The notes below the pieces were generated by a model, which worked only from the letters and a program-made list of their open reading frames with translations, did not search any database and was not told the DNA's origin. The translations under genes were made by a program, and so were the position numbers. 64,000 nucleotides of DNA, taken from the NCBI RefSeq assembly GCF_900249755.1, contig NZ_LT976853.1, positions 346,011 to 410,010 of the forward strand, given 5' to 3'. Shown here in pieces: positions 46,992 to 55,424 of this stretch; within the stretch, counting starts at the first letter, position 1, and each line of letters starts with the position of its first letter. The DNA comes from Cupriavidus taiwanensis. GTDB lineage: Bacteria; Pseudomonadota; Gammaproteobacteria; Burkholderiales; Burkholderiaceae.

Positions 46992-48269
46992 TCAGGGCGA
47001 GACCGCCTGCTCGGCCGCGTGGTCTCCCGCGGGGGGCGCCGCGGGCGCCGTGCCCGGGACGATGCCGTAGAGGAACGCCGCCAGCTCGTCGGCCTGGGCC
47101 GCGGCGTCGCGCTCGCCCAGCGCGATCAGCGCCTGCGTGAAGGCCGGCTCGAACAGCAGGTAGCTGGCGAACGCGGCGCCGCGCGCCTCGGTGCCGCCCA
47201 GCGGGGCCAGCAGCGCACGCACGGTGCGCGGCAACTGCTTCTGGTGCTCGGCGGCAATGGCCTCGATCGGCTCGCTGGGCGCGACCGTCATCACCTGCAC
47301 CGGGCGCCAGCCCTCGCGGTCGCCCGCGACCTCGGGCATGCGCGCGAGCAGCCGGTTGATATGCAGCAGCCGCTCCAGGTCGGTGTTCAGGCCGTCGAGG
47401 AAGATGCTGGCCAGCGCCTGGCCGCCCACCTGCGCCAGCGACGGATAGCCGCCCCCCGGCATGGTGTCGAACCAGCCCGAGCGCTGCCGCGAGGCCGCGC
47501 CGATCGCCAGGATCCGCGACGCGCCCAGGTGGATCGCCGGCGACAGCGGCGACATCTGCCGCATGGTGCCGTCGCCGAACCACTCGTGGTGGCCGTCCAG
47601 CTCCAGCGGCATGGCGGGGAACAGGAACGGGATCGATGACGACGCCAGCAGGTGGTCCACCGTGATCTGCGCCGGCACCGCGATGCGCTGGCTGCGGTGC
47701 CACGGATGGATGCGGTGGTGCGACTGGTAGAAGGTCACGTGGCGGCCGGTGCTGTACGACAGCGCCGTCACCGCGAACGCCTGCAGCGCGCCGCTGTCCA
47801 GGCTGGCCTGCACCCGCGCGGGCTCGAACAGCTCGCCCAGCATGCTGCCCAGCGGGGTGTTGTCGAACAGCGCGCGCGGCGCGCGCCGCTGCGTGGCCCA
47901 GCCCAGCGCCAGCGTCGACAGCCAGCGCGCCCCCGACACGCCCACGCGCAACACATCGGTGCGGTAGACCTCGTCGGCATGGATGCTGTGCCAGAGCGCG
48001 CCCAGGCTCTGCGTGGCGGCCTGGAAGTCGGCGGCGTGGATCGCCAGCCCGGCGCCGTTGATGGCCCCGGCCGAGGTGCCGGCGATGATGCCGAACGGCA
48101 GCGCCGCCTGCGCCTTGCCGTGGCGCGCGGCGATGCGTGCGACGCCGTTGAGCACGCCGGCCTGGTAGGCGGCGCGCGCGCCGCCGCCCATCATGATCAG
48201 GGCGGTGGCGGCGGGGTTGGGTGCGGAGGCGGGCGCCGCCGGGGGCAGCGGCAGGGAATCGCGGTGCAT
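46992..48269 (-). CDS. patatin-like phospholipase
   Basis: This 425-residue acyl hydrolase has the patatin catalytic dyad: oxyanion loop GGGARAAYQAG (28-38), nucleophile GTSAG with Ser66, and Asp233 in FGDGTMRQM. The C-terminal half (about 290-425) resembles the DUF3336-less bacterial RssA-type extensions but was not identified. No signal peptide is seen. Substrates would be phospholipid or other acyl esters. It is followed by the phaM-like gene on the same strand upstream, a 42-base gap. Confidence 0.88.
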   Translation of the reverse strand: MHRDSLPLPPAAPASAPNPAATALIMMGGGARAAYQAGVLNGVARIAARHGKAQAALPFGIIAGTSAGAINGAGLAIHAADFQAATQSLGALWHSIHADEVYRTDVLRVGVSGARWLSTLALGWATQRRAPRALFDNTPLGSMLGELFEPARVQASLDSGALQAFAVTALSYSTGRHVTFYQSHHRIHPWHRSQRIAVPAQITVDHLLASSSIPFLFPAMPLELDGHHEWFGDGTMRQMSPLSPAIHLGASRILAIGAASRQRSGWFDTMPGGGYPSLAQVGGQALASIFLDGLNTDLERLLHINRLLARMPEVAGDREGWRPVQVMTVAPSEPIEAIAAEHQKQLPRTVRALLAPLGGTEARGAAFASYLLFEPAFTQALIALGERDAAAQADELAAFLYGIVPGTAPAAPPAGDHAAEQAVSP

Positions 48270-48311
48270 GGGCGCTTCGGGGAAGGGGGCGTCAGGCAGC
48301 GGCAGGATTCA

Positions 48312-49124
48312 TCAGTTGGTGACGCTGCCGCCGGCGCCGCCATTGCCGCCATTGCCGCCCTCGCCGGCATCCCGGGCCGGCTTGGCCTTGGCCGACTGGT
48401 TTGTCGATTGATTGGCCGGCTTCCTTGCAGCGGCTTTCTTCGCCGGCGCCTTCTTCGCGGCAGGCCCGCCAGTCCCGGCCGACGGCGTCTTGCCGGCGGC
48501 CGCGGGCTTCGGTGTCTCTGCGCCGGACGGCGTCGCGGCGGCGGGCGTGGCGGCGCCGGCAGCGCCACCAGCGCCGAAGCCGCCCATGCCACCCATGCCG
48601 AACGGCACCATGCTGGCCGCCGCGGCGCTGCTGGCAATCTGGTTGAACTGCTGTTGCAGCATATCCCACCACAGCGCGGCGTTGGGCGCCGGGGCGGCAT
48701 CGGCGTCGCTGGCGGCGGCCTCGGCGGGCTCGGCTTGCCTGCCGCTGCCGGCCTCTGCGCCAGTATCAGCACCGGTGCGTTGCGGCGCCTCCGCGCTGGG
48801 CGCGTTGGCCGCGCGCGCGACGTTTTCCATCGCCGATTGCATCGCTTCGGGAGACAGCGCGTTGCCGAAGGTCTGCAGCGCCACCAGCGTGGCGCGCTGC
48901 ACCTCCAGCCCCTGGATGGTGGTGCGCAGCAGGTTGGTATTGAGCTGCAGCCAGCTTTCCACCGCCTTCAGGTCGGCGATGCGCTTGTCGAGGTCTTCCA
49001 GGTCCATCGGCGGGGTCATGGCCTGCAGGCCGGGCATCAGGCCGGCGGGCATGCCGGCGCCGCCGCCCCAGAGCCGGCGCATGAAGTCGAAGCCGTTGGT
49101 GAAATCGGGAATCTGTCCGAACAT
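48312..49124 (-). CDS. phaM: PhaM-like polyhydroxybutyrate granule/nucleoid-linking protein
   Basis: This 270-residue protein has a PhaM-type N-terminal half (PDFTNGFDFMRRLWGGG, then a helical segment DLEDLDKRIADLKAVESWLQLN). It continues with an Ala/Gly/Met-rich middle (FGMGGMGGFGAGGAAG) and a Lys/Ala-rich tail (AAKKAPAKKAAARK) of the PAKKA type reported for PhaM of Ralstonia eutropha, which binds DNA and activates PHB synthase. Identification is by recalled features, not alignment. Confidence 0.82.
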   Translation of the reverse strand: MFGQIPDFTNGFDFMRRLWGGGAGMPAGLMPGLQAMTPPMDLEDLDKRIADLKAVESWLQLNTNLLRTTIQGLEVQRATLVALQTFGNALSPEAMQSAMENVARAANAPSAEAPQRTGADTGAEAGSGRQAEPAEAAASDADAAPAPNAALWWDMLQQQFNQIASSAAAASMVPFGMGGMGGFGAGGAAGAATPAAATPSGAETPKPAAAGKTPSAGTGGPAAKKAPAKKAAARKPANQSTNQSAKAKPARDAGEGGNGGNGGAGGSVTN

Positions 49125-49189
49125 GGTCGCGCGCTCCGTGTGCGGCGCAGCCTGGTGCCCGGAACTCCGGGAGCACGGCTGCGTCGTCG

Positions 49190-50023
49190 TTACCTGAACT
49201 GAGGCGGCCGCTTTTCGCGCAGGCTCGCCATGCCTTCGTGCACGTCGGGGCCGGCAAAACCCATGAATTCCAGCGCCAGCGAGGTATCGAAAGCGGGGCC
49301 GGCCATGCGCAGCCAGTTGTTGAGGGCGTACTTGGTCCAGCGGATCGCGCTCTGCGACCCTGCCGCCAGCCGGTTGGCCACCTCGAACGCGCGCGCCACC
49401 AGTTCGTCCTCATCCACCGCCAGCGAGACCAGGCCGATCCGCTCGGCCTCTTCGCCGCTGACCGACTCGCACAGCATCAGATAGTACTTGGCCTTGGCCA
49501 TTCCGCACAGCAGCGGCCACACGATCGCGGCATGGTCGCCCGCCGCCACGCCCAGCCGGGTATGGCCGTCGACGATGCGCGCGGTCTTTGCCGCGATCGA
49601 GATATCGGCCAGCAAGCCCGCGACCAGCCCGGCGCCGACCGCCGGGCCATGCATCGCCGAGACCACCGGCTTGTCGCAGTTGATGACGTTGTAGACCAGG
49701 TCGCGCGCCTCGTGCCAGACCCGGGTGCGGGTGTCGAAGTCGCGGGCCATGTCCTCGACCAGCGCCAGGTCGCCGCCGGCGGAGAAGCCCTTGCCCTCGC
49801 CGCGGATCAGCGCGACGCGCACGTCGGGGTCGGCGGAGACGTCGCGCCAGATTTCGGCCAGCTCGCGGTGCATGCTGGCGTCGGCGGTGGCCAGCTTCTG
49901 GTTGGCCGACTGGGCCGCGCCCATGACGATTTCCAGGATCGGGCCGTGGCGGCGCAGCGTCAGCGCGCGGTAGCGCTCGTAGCGCGGGGACAGGGCGGCG
50001 GTGTCAGCGGAGGGAGTGGTCAT
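49190..50023 (-). CDS. enoyl-CoA hydratase/isomerase family protein
   Basis: This 277-residue crotonase-fold protein shows the oxyanion-hole segments [14 protein letters not shown] and [22 protein letters not shown]. The catalytic Glu normally expected near the second region is not obvious, so hydratase activity is uncertain and it could be an isomerase or other crotonase. A C-terminal segment [15 protein letters not shown] is typical. It follows a palindromic TetR-type operator upstream, suggesting control by a regulator encoded elsewhere. Confidence 0.87.
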   Translation of the reverse strand: MTTPSADTAALSPRYERYRALTLRRHGPILEIVMGAAQSANQKLATADASMHRELAEIWRDVSADPDVRVALIRGEGKGFSAGGDLALVEDMARDFDTRTRVWHEARDLVYNVINCDKPVVSAMHGPAVGAGLVAGLLADISIAAKTARIVDGHTRLGVAAGDHAAIVWPLLCGMAKAKYYLMLCESVSGEEAERIGLVSLAVDEDELVARAFEVANRLAAGSQSAIRWTKYALNNWLRMAGPAFDTSLALEFMGFAGPDVHEGMASLREKRPPQFR

Positions 50024-50074
50024 GGGGGCCTTTTATGTGGACGCCAGCGCGGGCGCCGCAAGCATGGTTAATTT

Positions 50075-50092
50075 ACCAACCGATCGGTCGGT
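50075..50092. promoter_or_regulatory. TetR-type operator upstream of the enoyl-CoA hydratase gene
   Basis: ACC-A-ACCGATCGGT-C-GGT is an 18-base dyad with one mismatch pair, and it sits in AT-rich flanks (AATT on both sides). ACCGACCGATCGGTCGGT-like sites are typical of TetR-family regulators of fatty-acid or branched-chain catabolism. It is 52-69 bases upstream of the start. No TetR gene is in the window. Confidence 0.6.
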
Positions 50093-50143
50093 TAATTATA
50101 TGCAATTCCGGCTCGCGGCCCCGGCTTGCGGCCCCGGCTTGCC

Positions 50144-51124
50144 TCAGCCCGCCGCCACCAGCTGGTCGATCGCGCCGAACACCGAATGGCCCTGCGCGTC
50201 GAACATCTCGATCTTGACCGCGTCGCCGAACTTCATGAATTCGGTCGCCGGCTTGCCCTGGTCGATGGTCTCGAGCATGCGTTTCTCGGCGATGCAGCAG
50301 TAGCCCTTGGTGCGGTCGACGTTGGAGATCGTGCCCGAGCCGACGATGCTGCCGGCGCGCACGTTGCGCGTCTTGCAGATATGCGCGATCAGCTGGCCGA
50401 AGTCGAACACCATGTCGGTGCCGCAGTCGGGGTGGCCCACCTTCTTGCTGTTCCAGTGCACGGTCATGGGCAGGTGGACCTTGCGCTCGCGCCAGGCGTC
50501 GCCGAGTTCGTCGGGGGTCACCGCCACCGGCGAGAACGCGGTGGCCGGCTTGCTCTGGAAGAAGCCGAAGCCCTTGCCCAGTTCGGCCGGGATCAGGTTG
50601 CGCAGCGAGACATCGTTGGCCAGCATCACCAGCCGGATGGCGTCGCCGGCCTGCTCGGGGGTGGCGCCCATCTTCACGTCGCCGGTGATCACCGCGACCT
50701 CGGCCTCGAAGTCGATGCCGAAGGCCTCGCTGGCGCAGACGATGTCGTCCTGGGGGCCCAGGAAATCGTCGGAGCCGCCCTGGTACATCAGCGGGTCGGT
50801 CCAGAACTCGGGCGGCATCTCGGCGCCGCGCGCCTTGCGCACCAGCTCGACATGGTTGACGTAGGCCGAGCCGTCGGCCCATTGGTAGGCGCGCGGCAGC
50901 GGCGCCATGCAGTTCTTCGGCGCGAACGGGAACGGATGGCGCGCGCGGCCGGCGTTGAGCGCGTCGTACAGGTCCTGCAGCTGCGGCGCGTAGAACTGCC
51001 AGTCGTCGAGCACGGTCTGCAGCTTGCCGGCGATGTCGGTGGCGAAGTGCGCGCTCTTCAGGTCGCGCGACACGACCACCAGCTGGCCGTCGCGCGAACC
51101 GTCTTTCAGGGTTGCGAGTTTCAT
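50144..51124 (-). CDS. fumarylacetoacetate hydrolase family protein
   Basis: This 326-residue member of the FAH family has the N-terminal SH3-like region (KLATLKDGSRDGQLVVVSRD), then the catalytic domain with metal-binding EFWTDPLMYQGGSDDFLGP, FEAEVAVITGDVKMG, ANDVSLRNLIP and the final GSGTISN-type signature (GSIVGSGTISNVD). It could be fumarylacetoacetase of tyrosine/homogentisate breakdown or a related 2-keto-acid hydrolase. Divergent IclR regulator gene 277 bases away is a likely controller. Confidence 0.88.
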   Translation of the reverse strand: MKLATLKDGSRDGQLVVVSRDLKSAHFATDIAGKLQTVLDDWQFYAPQLQDLYDALNAGRARHPFPFAPKNCMAPLPRAYQWADGSAYVNHVELVRKARGAEMPPEFWTDPLMYQGGSDDFLGPQDDIVCASEAFGIDFEAEVAVITGDVKMGATPEQAGDAIRLVMLANDVSLRNLIPAELGKGFGFFQSKPATAFSPVAVTPDELGDAWRERKVHLPMTVHWNSKKVGHPDCGTDMVFDFGQLIAHICKTRNVRAGSIVGSGTISNVDRTKGYCCIAEKRMLETIDQGKPATEFMKFGDAVKIEMFDAQGHSVFGAIDQLVAAG

Positions 51125-51322
51125 GGGGTACGGTAGGGATCAGGGGCGCCCGCCGGGCAGGCGCGATGGCCGCTAGTCTAACGCGGCGCGCGTGCCGGCC
51201 AGGCGACCGTGCGGGGCGCATCGGTGGCCTCCATGGTAAAACGGGGCCCGGCCTGGCGGGCTGCACCGGCGCCGCACCGGCCAGGCCCGTGGCGAAGACA
51301 ATCTGCCGAGCACTTAAAAACT

Positions 51323-51352
51323 GGTAAATCGATTTCGCTATAGTAAATTACC
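51323..51352. promoter_or_regulatory. dyad and promoter region between FAH and IclR genes
   Basis: GGTAA (51323-51327) and TTACC (51348-51352) form arms around a region with TATAGT at 51339-51344 (possible IclR-gene -10). IclR proteins often bind such spaced palindromes in divergent promoters. The link to the adjacent IclR gene is inference. Confidence 0.4.
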
Positions 51353-51400
51353 TGGGATTTTTCCCTTCCCCCGCCAGTCAGCAGACACCCTGCCACCCGC

Positions 51401-52234
51401 ATGTCAGAGATCGAAGAAGAAGACCCCAAGCTGCGTTCCGGCATCCAGTCCATCGAGGTGGGCTTCAAGCTGCTGCAGGCGCTGGCGGCATCGCCGCGCG
51501 CGATGATGCTGCGCGACCTCGCCGCCGCCGCGGGCATGAACCCGGCCAAGGCCCACCGCTACCTGGTCAGTTTCATGCGGCTGGGCGCGGTGGCGCAGGA
51601 CCCGGTCAGCGGGCGCTATGACCTGGGGCCGTTCGCGCTGCAGCTGGGGCTGGCCGGGCTGAACCGGCTCGACCCGGTCAAGAAGGCGCGCCCGATCCTG
51701 TCGCAGCTGCGCGACGAGCTCGACCTGACCGCCGGCATCGCGGTGTGGGGCAACCACGGTCCCACCGTGGTGCACTGGGAAGAGTCCAGCCATCCGGTCA
51801 CGGTCAGCCTGCGCCTGGGCGACGTGATGCCGATGCTGAACTCGGCCACCGGCCGGCTCTACGGCGCCTACCTGCCGCGCAAGCAGACGCTGCCGCTGAT
51901 CGAGCGCGAACTGGGCGCGCGCGGCCATGACGGCGTGCCCGACATGCCGCGCACGCTGGCCGACTACGACGCGATCTGCGCCGAGGTGCGCGCGCACGGC
52001 GCCGCGCGCACGCTCGGCGGCGTGCTGCCGGGCATCAATGCGTTCTCGATGCCGGTGTTCGATGCCAACGGGCATCTCGCCATGGGGCTGATCGTGCTGG
52101 GCGCGCAAAGCATATTCGATGCAGAATGGGGCGGTACGATGGATCGCCGCGTGCGCGCCATCGCCCAACAGCTCTCATCGGAACTCGGCTACCTTGGTGC
52201 CGCCGCCCCGCCCGGACAAACCGTCCAAGCCTGA
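51401..52234 (+). CDS. IclR family transcriptional regulator
   Basis: This 277-residue regulator has an N-terminal winged helix (SIEVGFKLLQALAASPRAMMLRDLAAAAGMNPAKAHRYL, about 12-50) and a C-terminal effector domain of about 170 residues with VHWEESSHPVTVSLRLGDVMPM and AFSMPVFDANGHLAMGLI. It is divergent from the FAH hydrolase gene, with dyad sequences in the gap; such pairs usually regulate degradation of an aromatic or keto acid. Its end overlaps the start of the next gene. Confidence 0.93.
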   Translation: MSEIEEEDPKLRSGIQSIEVGFKLLQALAASPRAMMLRDLAAAAGMNPAKAHRYLVSFMRLGAVAQDPVSGRYDLGPFALQLGLAGLNRLDPVKKARPILSQLRDELDLTAGIAVWGNHGPTVVHWEESSHPVTVSLRLGDVMPMLNSATGRLYGAYLPRKQTLPLIERELGARGHDGVPDMPRTLADYDAICAEVRAHGAARTLGGVLPGINAFSMPVFDANGHLAMGLIVLGAQSIFDAEWGGTMDRRVRAIAQQLSSELGYLGAAAPPGQTVQA

Positions 52235-53303
52235 TCCCCACGCCCGTCCCGGCGCGGATCCCCGCGTCTGGCGCCGGCGCCGCTGGATCTTCGTAATTGC
52301 GCTGGTGCTGCTGGTCCACCTGATGGCGGTGGTGGGTCTGGTGCGCATGCCCGGGCCGCTGATCCCGGTCGATGTCAGCGACACCCCCACGCTGGAAGCC
52401 GTGCTGCTGCCGCCGCCGGCGCCGCCGGCTCCCCCAAAGCCCCGGCCGATCGCCCGCGCGCCGCGTCCGCAGCCCAAGCCCGCGGCGCCAACGCCCGAAC
52501 CCGAAGTGCCCGCCCCGGCTCCCGAGCCGGCGCCGCCGCTCGCCACCAGCCCGCAGGGCGCGGCCGAGATGGCAGCCGGCACCGGCGGCGAAGGCAGCGC
52601 GGCCGCGCCCGCCGCCGCGCCGGCTCCCGCCCCTTCCGGCGGGCCGCAGGGCGGCGTCAACGGCGTGCGCTACAGCGCGCCCGCGTCGGCTACCCTGCAT
52701 TACGCCAGCTTCGTCAACGGCGTGCAGAACCCGGACGGCCTGATCCGTTGGGAGCAGGACGGCAGCCGCTACCGCCTCGCCGTCGAGACCCGCGTGCTGT
52801 GGTTCCGCTTTGCCTTCCAGAGTAGCGGCGCGCTGGCCGAGCAGGGCCTGCTGCCGGAACGCTACGAAGAACGCCGCCGCAACAAGGTCGAGGCCTCGCG
52901 CATCGATACCGGGGCGGGCACCGTGACCTTCGCCTCGGGCGCGCAGGCGCCGTTCCCCGCCGGCGCGCAGGACCGCTTCAGCGTCTTCCTGCAACTGGTG
53001 GGGCTGGTGCGCGGCAACCCGCAGCGCTATGTAACGCCCGGTGTGACGGAAACGTTCCAGGTGGCCGACACCCGGGATGTCGAACCCATGCAAGTGCAGT
53101 ATGTTGGAGAGGACGAGATCGACACCGGCCAGGGCGTGGTGCGCGCCAAGCACTTCGTGCGGCTGCCGCGCCGCGCCAACGACAGGCGCCGCGTCGAGGT
53201 CTGGCTGGCGCAGTCGCTGGGCTGGATGCCGGTGCGGTTGCGCCAGACCGAGCCCGACGGCACCCAGATCGACCTGGTGTACCGCGGCCGCGAAGGACCG
53301 TAG
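52197..53303 (+). CDS. DUF3108 domain membrane-anchored protein
   Basis: This ~368-residue protein has one N-terminal membrane helix (about 22-45, RRRRWIFVIALVLLVHLMAVVGLV) after an arginine-rich start, then a long Pro/Ala-rich linker (about 60-160). It ends in a DUF3108 beta-rich periplasmic domain (GVRYSAPASATLHYASFVNGVQNPDGLIRW, LAEQGLLPERYEERRRN, VTPGVTETFQVADTRD). Start is uncertain; GTG 52197 is assumed, overlapping the IclR end by 38 bases. Function unknown; the domain appears in envelope proteins. Confidence 0.8.
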   Translation: MPPPRPDKPSKPDPHARPGADPRVWRRRRWIFVIALVLLVHLMAVVGLVRMPGPLIPVDVSDTPTLEAVLLPPPAPPAPPKPRPIARAPRPQPKPAAPTPEPEVPAPAPEPAPPLATSPQGAAEMAAGTGGEGSAAAPAAAPAPAPSGGPQGGVNGVRYSAPASATLHYASFVNGVQNPDGLIRWEQDGSRYRLAVETRVLWFRFAFQSSGALAEQGLLPERYEERRRNKVEASRIDTGAGTVTFASGAQAPFPAGAQDRFSVFLQLVGLVRGNPQRYVTPGVTETFQVADTRDVEPMQVQYVGEDEIDTGQGVVRAKHFVRLPRRANDRRRVEVWLAQSLGWMPVRLRQTEPDGTQIDLVYRGREGP

Positions 53304-53345
53304 CGCCGCCGGTTTGCGCCGCCGGTTTGCGCTGCCGGTTTGCGC
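53303..53345 (+). repeat. 13-bp tandem repeat (3 copies)
   Basis: GCGCCGCCGGTTT is repeated at 53303-53315 and 53316-53328, with one variant copy at 53329-53341 (GCGCTGCCGGTTT) and then GCGC. It begins on the DUF3108 stop codon and extends into the gap before the hydrolase gene. Confidence 0.8.
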
Positions 53346-53382
53346 ATATCCATGCAGGCTTGACCGAAAAGGAGCATCCGCC

Positions 53383-54225
53383 ATGACCGCTGCCACGCCG
53401 CCCACCGAAACCCGCCGCATCCACGCCGACGGCGCCGAGCTGCACGTGCGCCTGGACGGCGCCGACGGGCCCTGGGTGATCCTGACCCATGCCCTGGCCG
53501 CCGACCACACCTTGTGGGATATCACCGCGCAGCATCTCGCCGGCCGCTACCGCGTGGTGCGCCCGGACCTGCGCGGCCACGGCGCCAGCGAGGCGCCGCT
53601 CGGCCCCTACACCATGACGCGGCTGGCCGACGACGTGGTCGCCGTGATGGACGCGCTGGAGATTCCGCAGGCGCATTTCTGCGGCATCTCGGTGGGCGGC
53701 ATGATCGGGCAGAGCATGGGGCTGCGCCATCCGGAGCGGCTGCTGTCGCTGACGCTGGTGGCGACCAACAGCCAGACGCCGATGGAAGCCCACCCGATGT
53801 GGCACAACCGCATCGGCCAGGCCGAGGCCCATGGCATGGCCGGGCTGGCCGATGCCACCCTCGGCCGCTGGCTGACGCCGGCGTTCCACGCGTCGCATCC
53901 CGACGAAGTGTTGCGTATCCGCGACATGCTGGTGGCGACTCCGGTACGTGGCTACGTGGGCGTGGCCGAGGCCATCATGGCTTTTGACCTGGCGGGCGCG
54001 CTTTCCCGCATTCATTGTCCTACGCTGGTAATAGCGGGCGAGCAGGACCAGGGCGCGACCGTGGCGATGGCCCAGAGCATCGCCGCGGCGATCCCCGGGT
54101 CCCGGCTCGAGGTAGTGCCGCAAGCGGCGCACCTGGTGCACGTGGAGCAGCCGGAACGCTTCCACGCCGCGCTGGACGCCTTCCTGGGGAGCGCCGCATG
54201 CGGGGGCCAGTGCGACGTTCCGTGA
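53383..54225 (+). CDS. alpha/beta hydrolase, 3-oxoadipate enol-lactonase-like
   Basis: This 280-residue hydrolase has the triad Ser103 (GISVGG), Asp222 (EQDQGAT) and His250 (QAAHLVH). The opening WVILTHALAADHTLWDI, then VRPDLRGHGASEAP, matches PcaD-like enol-lactonases of the beta-ketoadipate pathway, though other ester hydrolases share this pattern. No other pca genes are near, so the assignment is tentative. GGAG lies 9 bases before the ATG. Confidence 0.82.
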   Translation: MTAATPPTETRRIHADGAELHVRLDGADGPWVILTHALAADHTLWDITAQHLAGRYRVVRPDLRGHGASEAPLGPYTMTRLADDVVAVMDALEIPQAHFCGISVGGMIGQSMGLRHPERLLSLTLVATNSQTPMEAHPMWHNRIGQAEAHGMAGLADATLGRWLTPAFHASHPDEVLRIRDMLVATPVRGYVGVAEAIMAFDLAGALSRIHCPTLVIAGEQDQGATVAMAQSIAAAIPGSRLEVVPQAAHLVHVEQPERFHAALDAFLGSAACGGQCDVP

Positions 54226-54463
54226 CAAGCAACACACTGATGTTCCAGGCTCAAGAAACTTGTTGCATTGGCCGATGCCCAATTCATGTAAGGCAGAAAA
54301 TCGTGGCAACGTGGTGACAGGCACCCGGAAACTTGCGCATAGCTTGATTTCCCGCCGGTCACCCCAAGTTTGGAGGTAAAGCCGCGGCGCCCCCCTCAAG
54401 GCATCAACTGAGGCAAGAACCACAAGGGCGAGCCGCCCATCCATGACGCCCAGGAGGTGTGCC
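54226..54463 (+). other. long leader region before the DUF3567 gene
   Basis: 238 bases with no gene. The part after 54300 contains possible structured segments (for example CCTCA-N10-TGAGG at about 54394-54413, after GGAGGTAAAG). The function of a leader this long is unclear; no known riboswitch class was recognised. Confidence 0.35.
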
Positions 54464-54721
54464 ATGCAAATGATCTACAACAGCGACAACTACTGCATCG
54501 TTGAATTCGGTGCGGATGTCGAGCAAGCGCCGCTTGAGTTCGGGGGCTACGAAATCGTCGACAAGAACCTGAAGCGCGAGATTTTCCTCGGCGGCCAGCT
54601 CGCCGAAAGCTTCCGCGCCGACGTCAAGCGGCTGATTGAAAGCGAGCCGTCGGTGGAGGAGGTCGATGACTTCCTCGGCAAGTTCGACAACGTGATGACG
54701 CATCCGCTGGTGATGCACTGA
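54464..54721 (+). CDS. DUF3567 family protein
   Basis: This 85-residue acidic protein starts MQMIYNSDNYCIVEFG, continues EFGGYEIVDKNLKREIFLGG and ends with a helical DDFLGKFDNVMTHPLVMH, typical of DUF3567 of betaproteobacteria. AGGAGG sits 7 bases upstream, which is strong. No function is known. It is transcribed singly, followed by a hairpin terminator. Confidence 0.86.
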   Translation: MQMIYNSDNYCIVEFGADVEQAPLEFGGYEIVDKNLKREIFLGGQLAESFRADVKRLIESEPSVEEVDDFLGKFDNVMTHPLVMH

Positions 54722-54780
54722 GCAGACCCCCGGGGCGGCGCGCCGAGCCGCCGCGCCGCCCCGGTTCAGCAACGACGACC

Positions 54781-54803
54781 AAAGCCCGCTTCGGCGGGCT
54801 TTT
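54781..54803. terminator. intrinsic terminator between convergent DUF3567 and rhodanese genes
   Basis: AAAGCCCGC-TTCG-GCGGGCTTT followed by TTTT-like bases: a 9-bp stem with a TTCG tetraloop, between the two convergent stops. Confidence 0.85.
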
Positions 54804-54829
54804 GCTTTCTTCCGGCCAGGTGACGCGGC

Positions 54830-55222
54830 TCAGTACTGCTCCCACGGCAGCCCGTCGTGACGCCAGCCGTTGAGCGTATTGCGGTGGCGCTGCGCATCGA
54901 GGTCGCCCTCGAAGCCGTGCAGCACATACTGGACGTTGGAGAAGCCCGCCCCCTCCAGCGCGCGCGCCGCCGCGGAAGAGCGGTTGCCGCTGCGGCAGAT
55001 CAGCAGCACCGGCCGGGCCGAGGCCTGGCCGGCCAGCTTCTTCACCATCTGCACGAAATGCGGGTTGACCTCCCAGTCGGGGCCGTCGTTCCAGGGCACG
55101 TTGTGCGCGCCCTTGGGATGGCCGACGAACAGGTACTCCATTTCGCTGCGGCAGTCGATAAACAGCGTCTCGGGCGATTGCGCCAGCAGGTCGTAGGCGT
55201 CGGTTGGGGCGAGGTGTTGCAT
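54830..55222 (-). CDS. rhodanese-like sulfurtransferase
   Basis: This 130-residue single-domain rhodanese has the catalytic Cys76 loop CRSGNRS, the opening QHLAPTDAYDLLAQSP with FIDCRSEMEYLFVGHPKGAHNVPW, and the ending LNGWRHDGLPWEQ. Single-domain rhodaneses transfer sulfane sulfur or act in sulfur relay. ATG 55222 gives the compact domain; upstream in-frame extension has no family support. It is divergent from metH1. Confidence 0.9.
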   Translation of the reverse strand: MQHLAPTDAYDLLAQSPETLFIDCRSEMEYLFVGHPKGAHNVPWNDGPDWEVNPHFVQMVKKLAGQASARPVLLICRSGNRSSAAARALEGAGFSNVQYVLHGFEGDLDAQRHRNTLNGWRHDGLPWEQY

Positions 55223-55336
55223 GGTCGGCAGGGAAGCGCGGCGCAAGGCCGGCGCACGGTGACGTTTACGTCTCTCAGTGTAGGCGCCGGAGCGTCCGGC
55301 AGGCAACCGAGGGCGGCCGCAAGGCCTTGATACACC

Positions 55337-55345
55337 TGATAAAAT
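55337..55345 (+). promoter_or_regulatory. candidate extended -10 promoter for metH
   Basis: TGATAAAAT is a good extended -10 (TG-N-TAAAAT), 79 bases before the metH1 start. No convincing -35 is required for an extended -10. Confidence 0.4.
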
Positions 55346-55424
55346 CGCACCTCTTTGGCCGCCATCGGCCACCGCGGCCTACCGTCGAAGCTCCGCCGGC
55401 CCCGCCTTTCCAGAGTTCCCCGCC

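Noticed and set aside
55223-55424. S-adenosylhomocysteine or cobalamin riboswitch before metH
   Set aside because: Neither the conserved core nor the expected stems could be seen; the leader is short and GC-rich.
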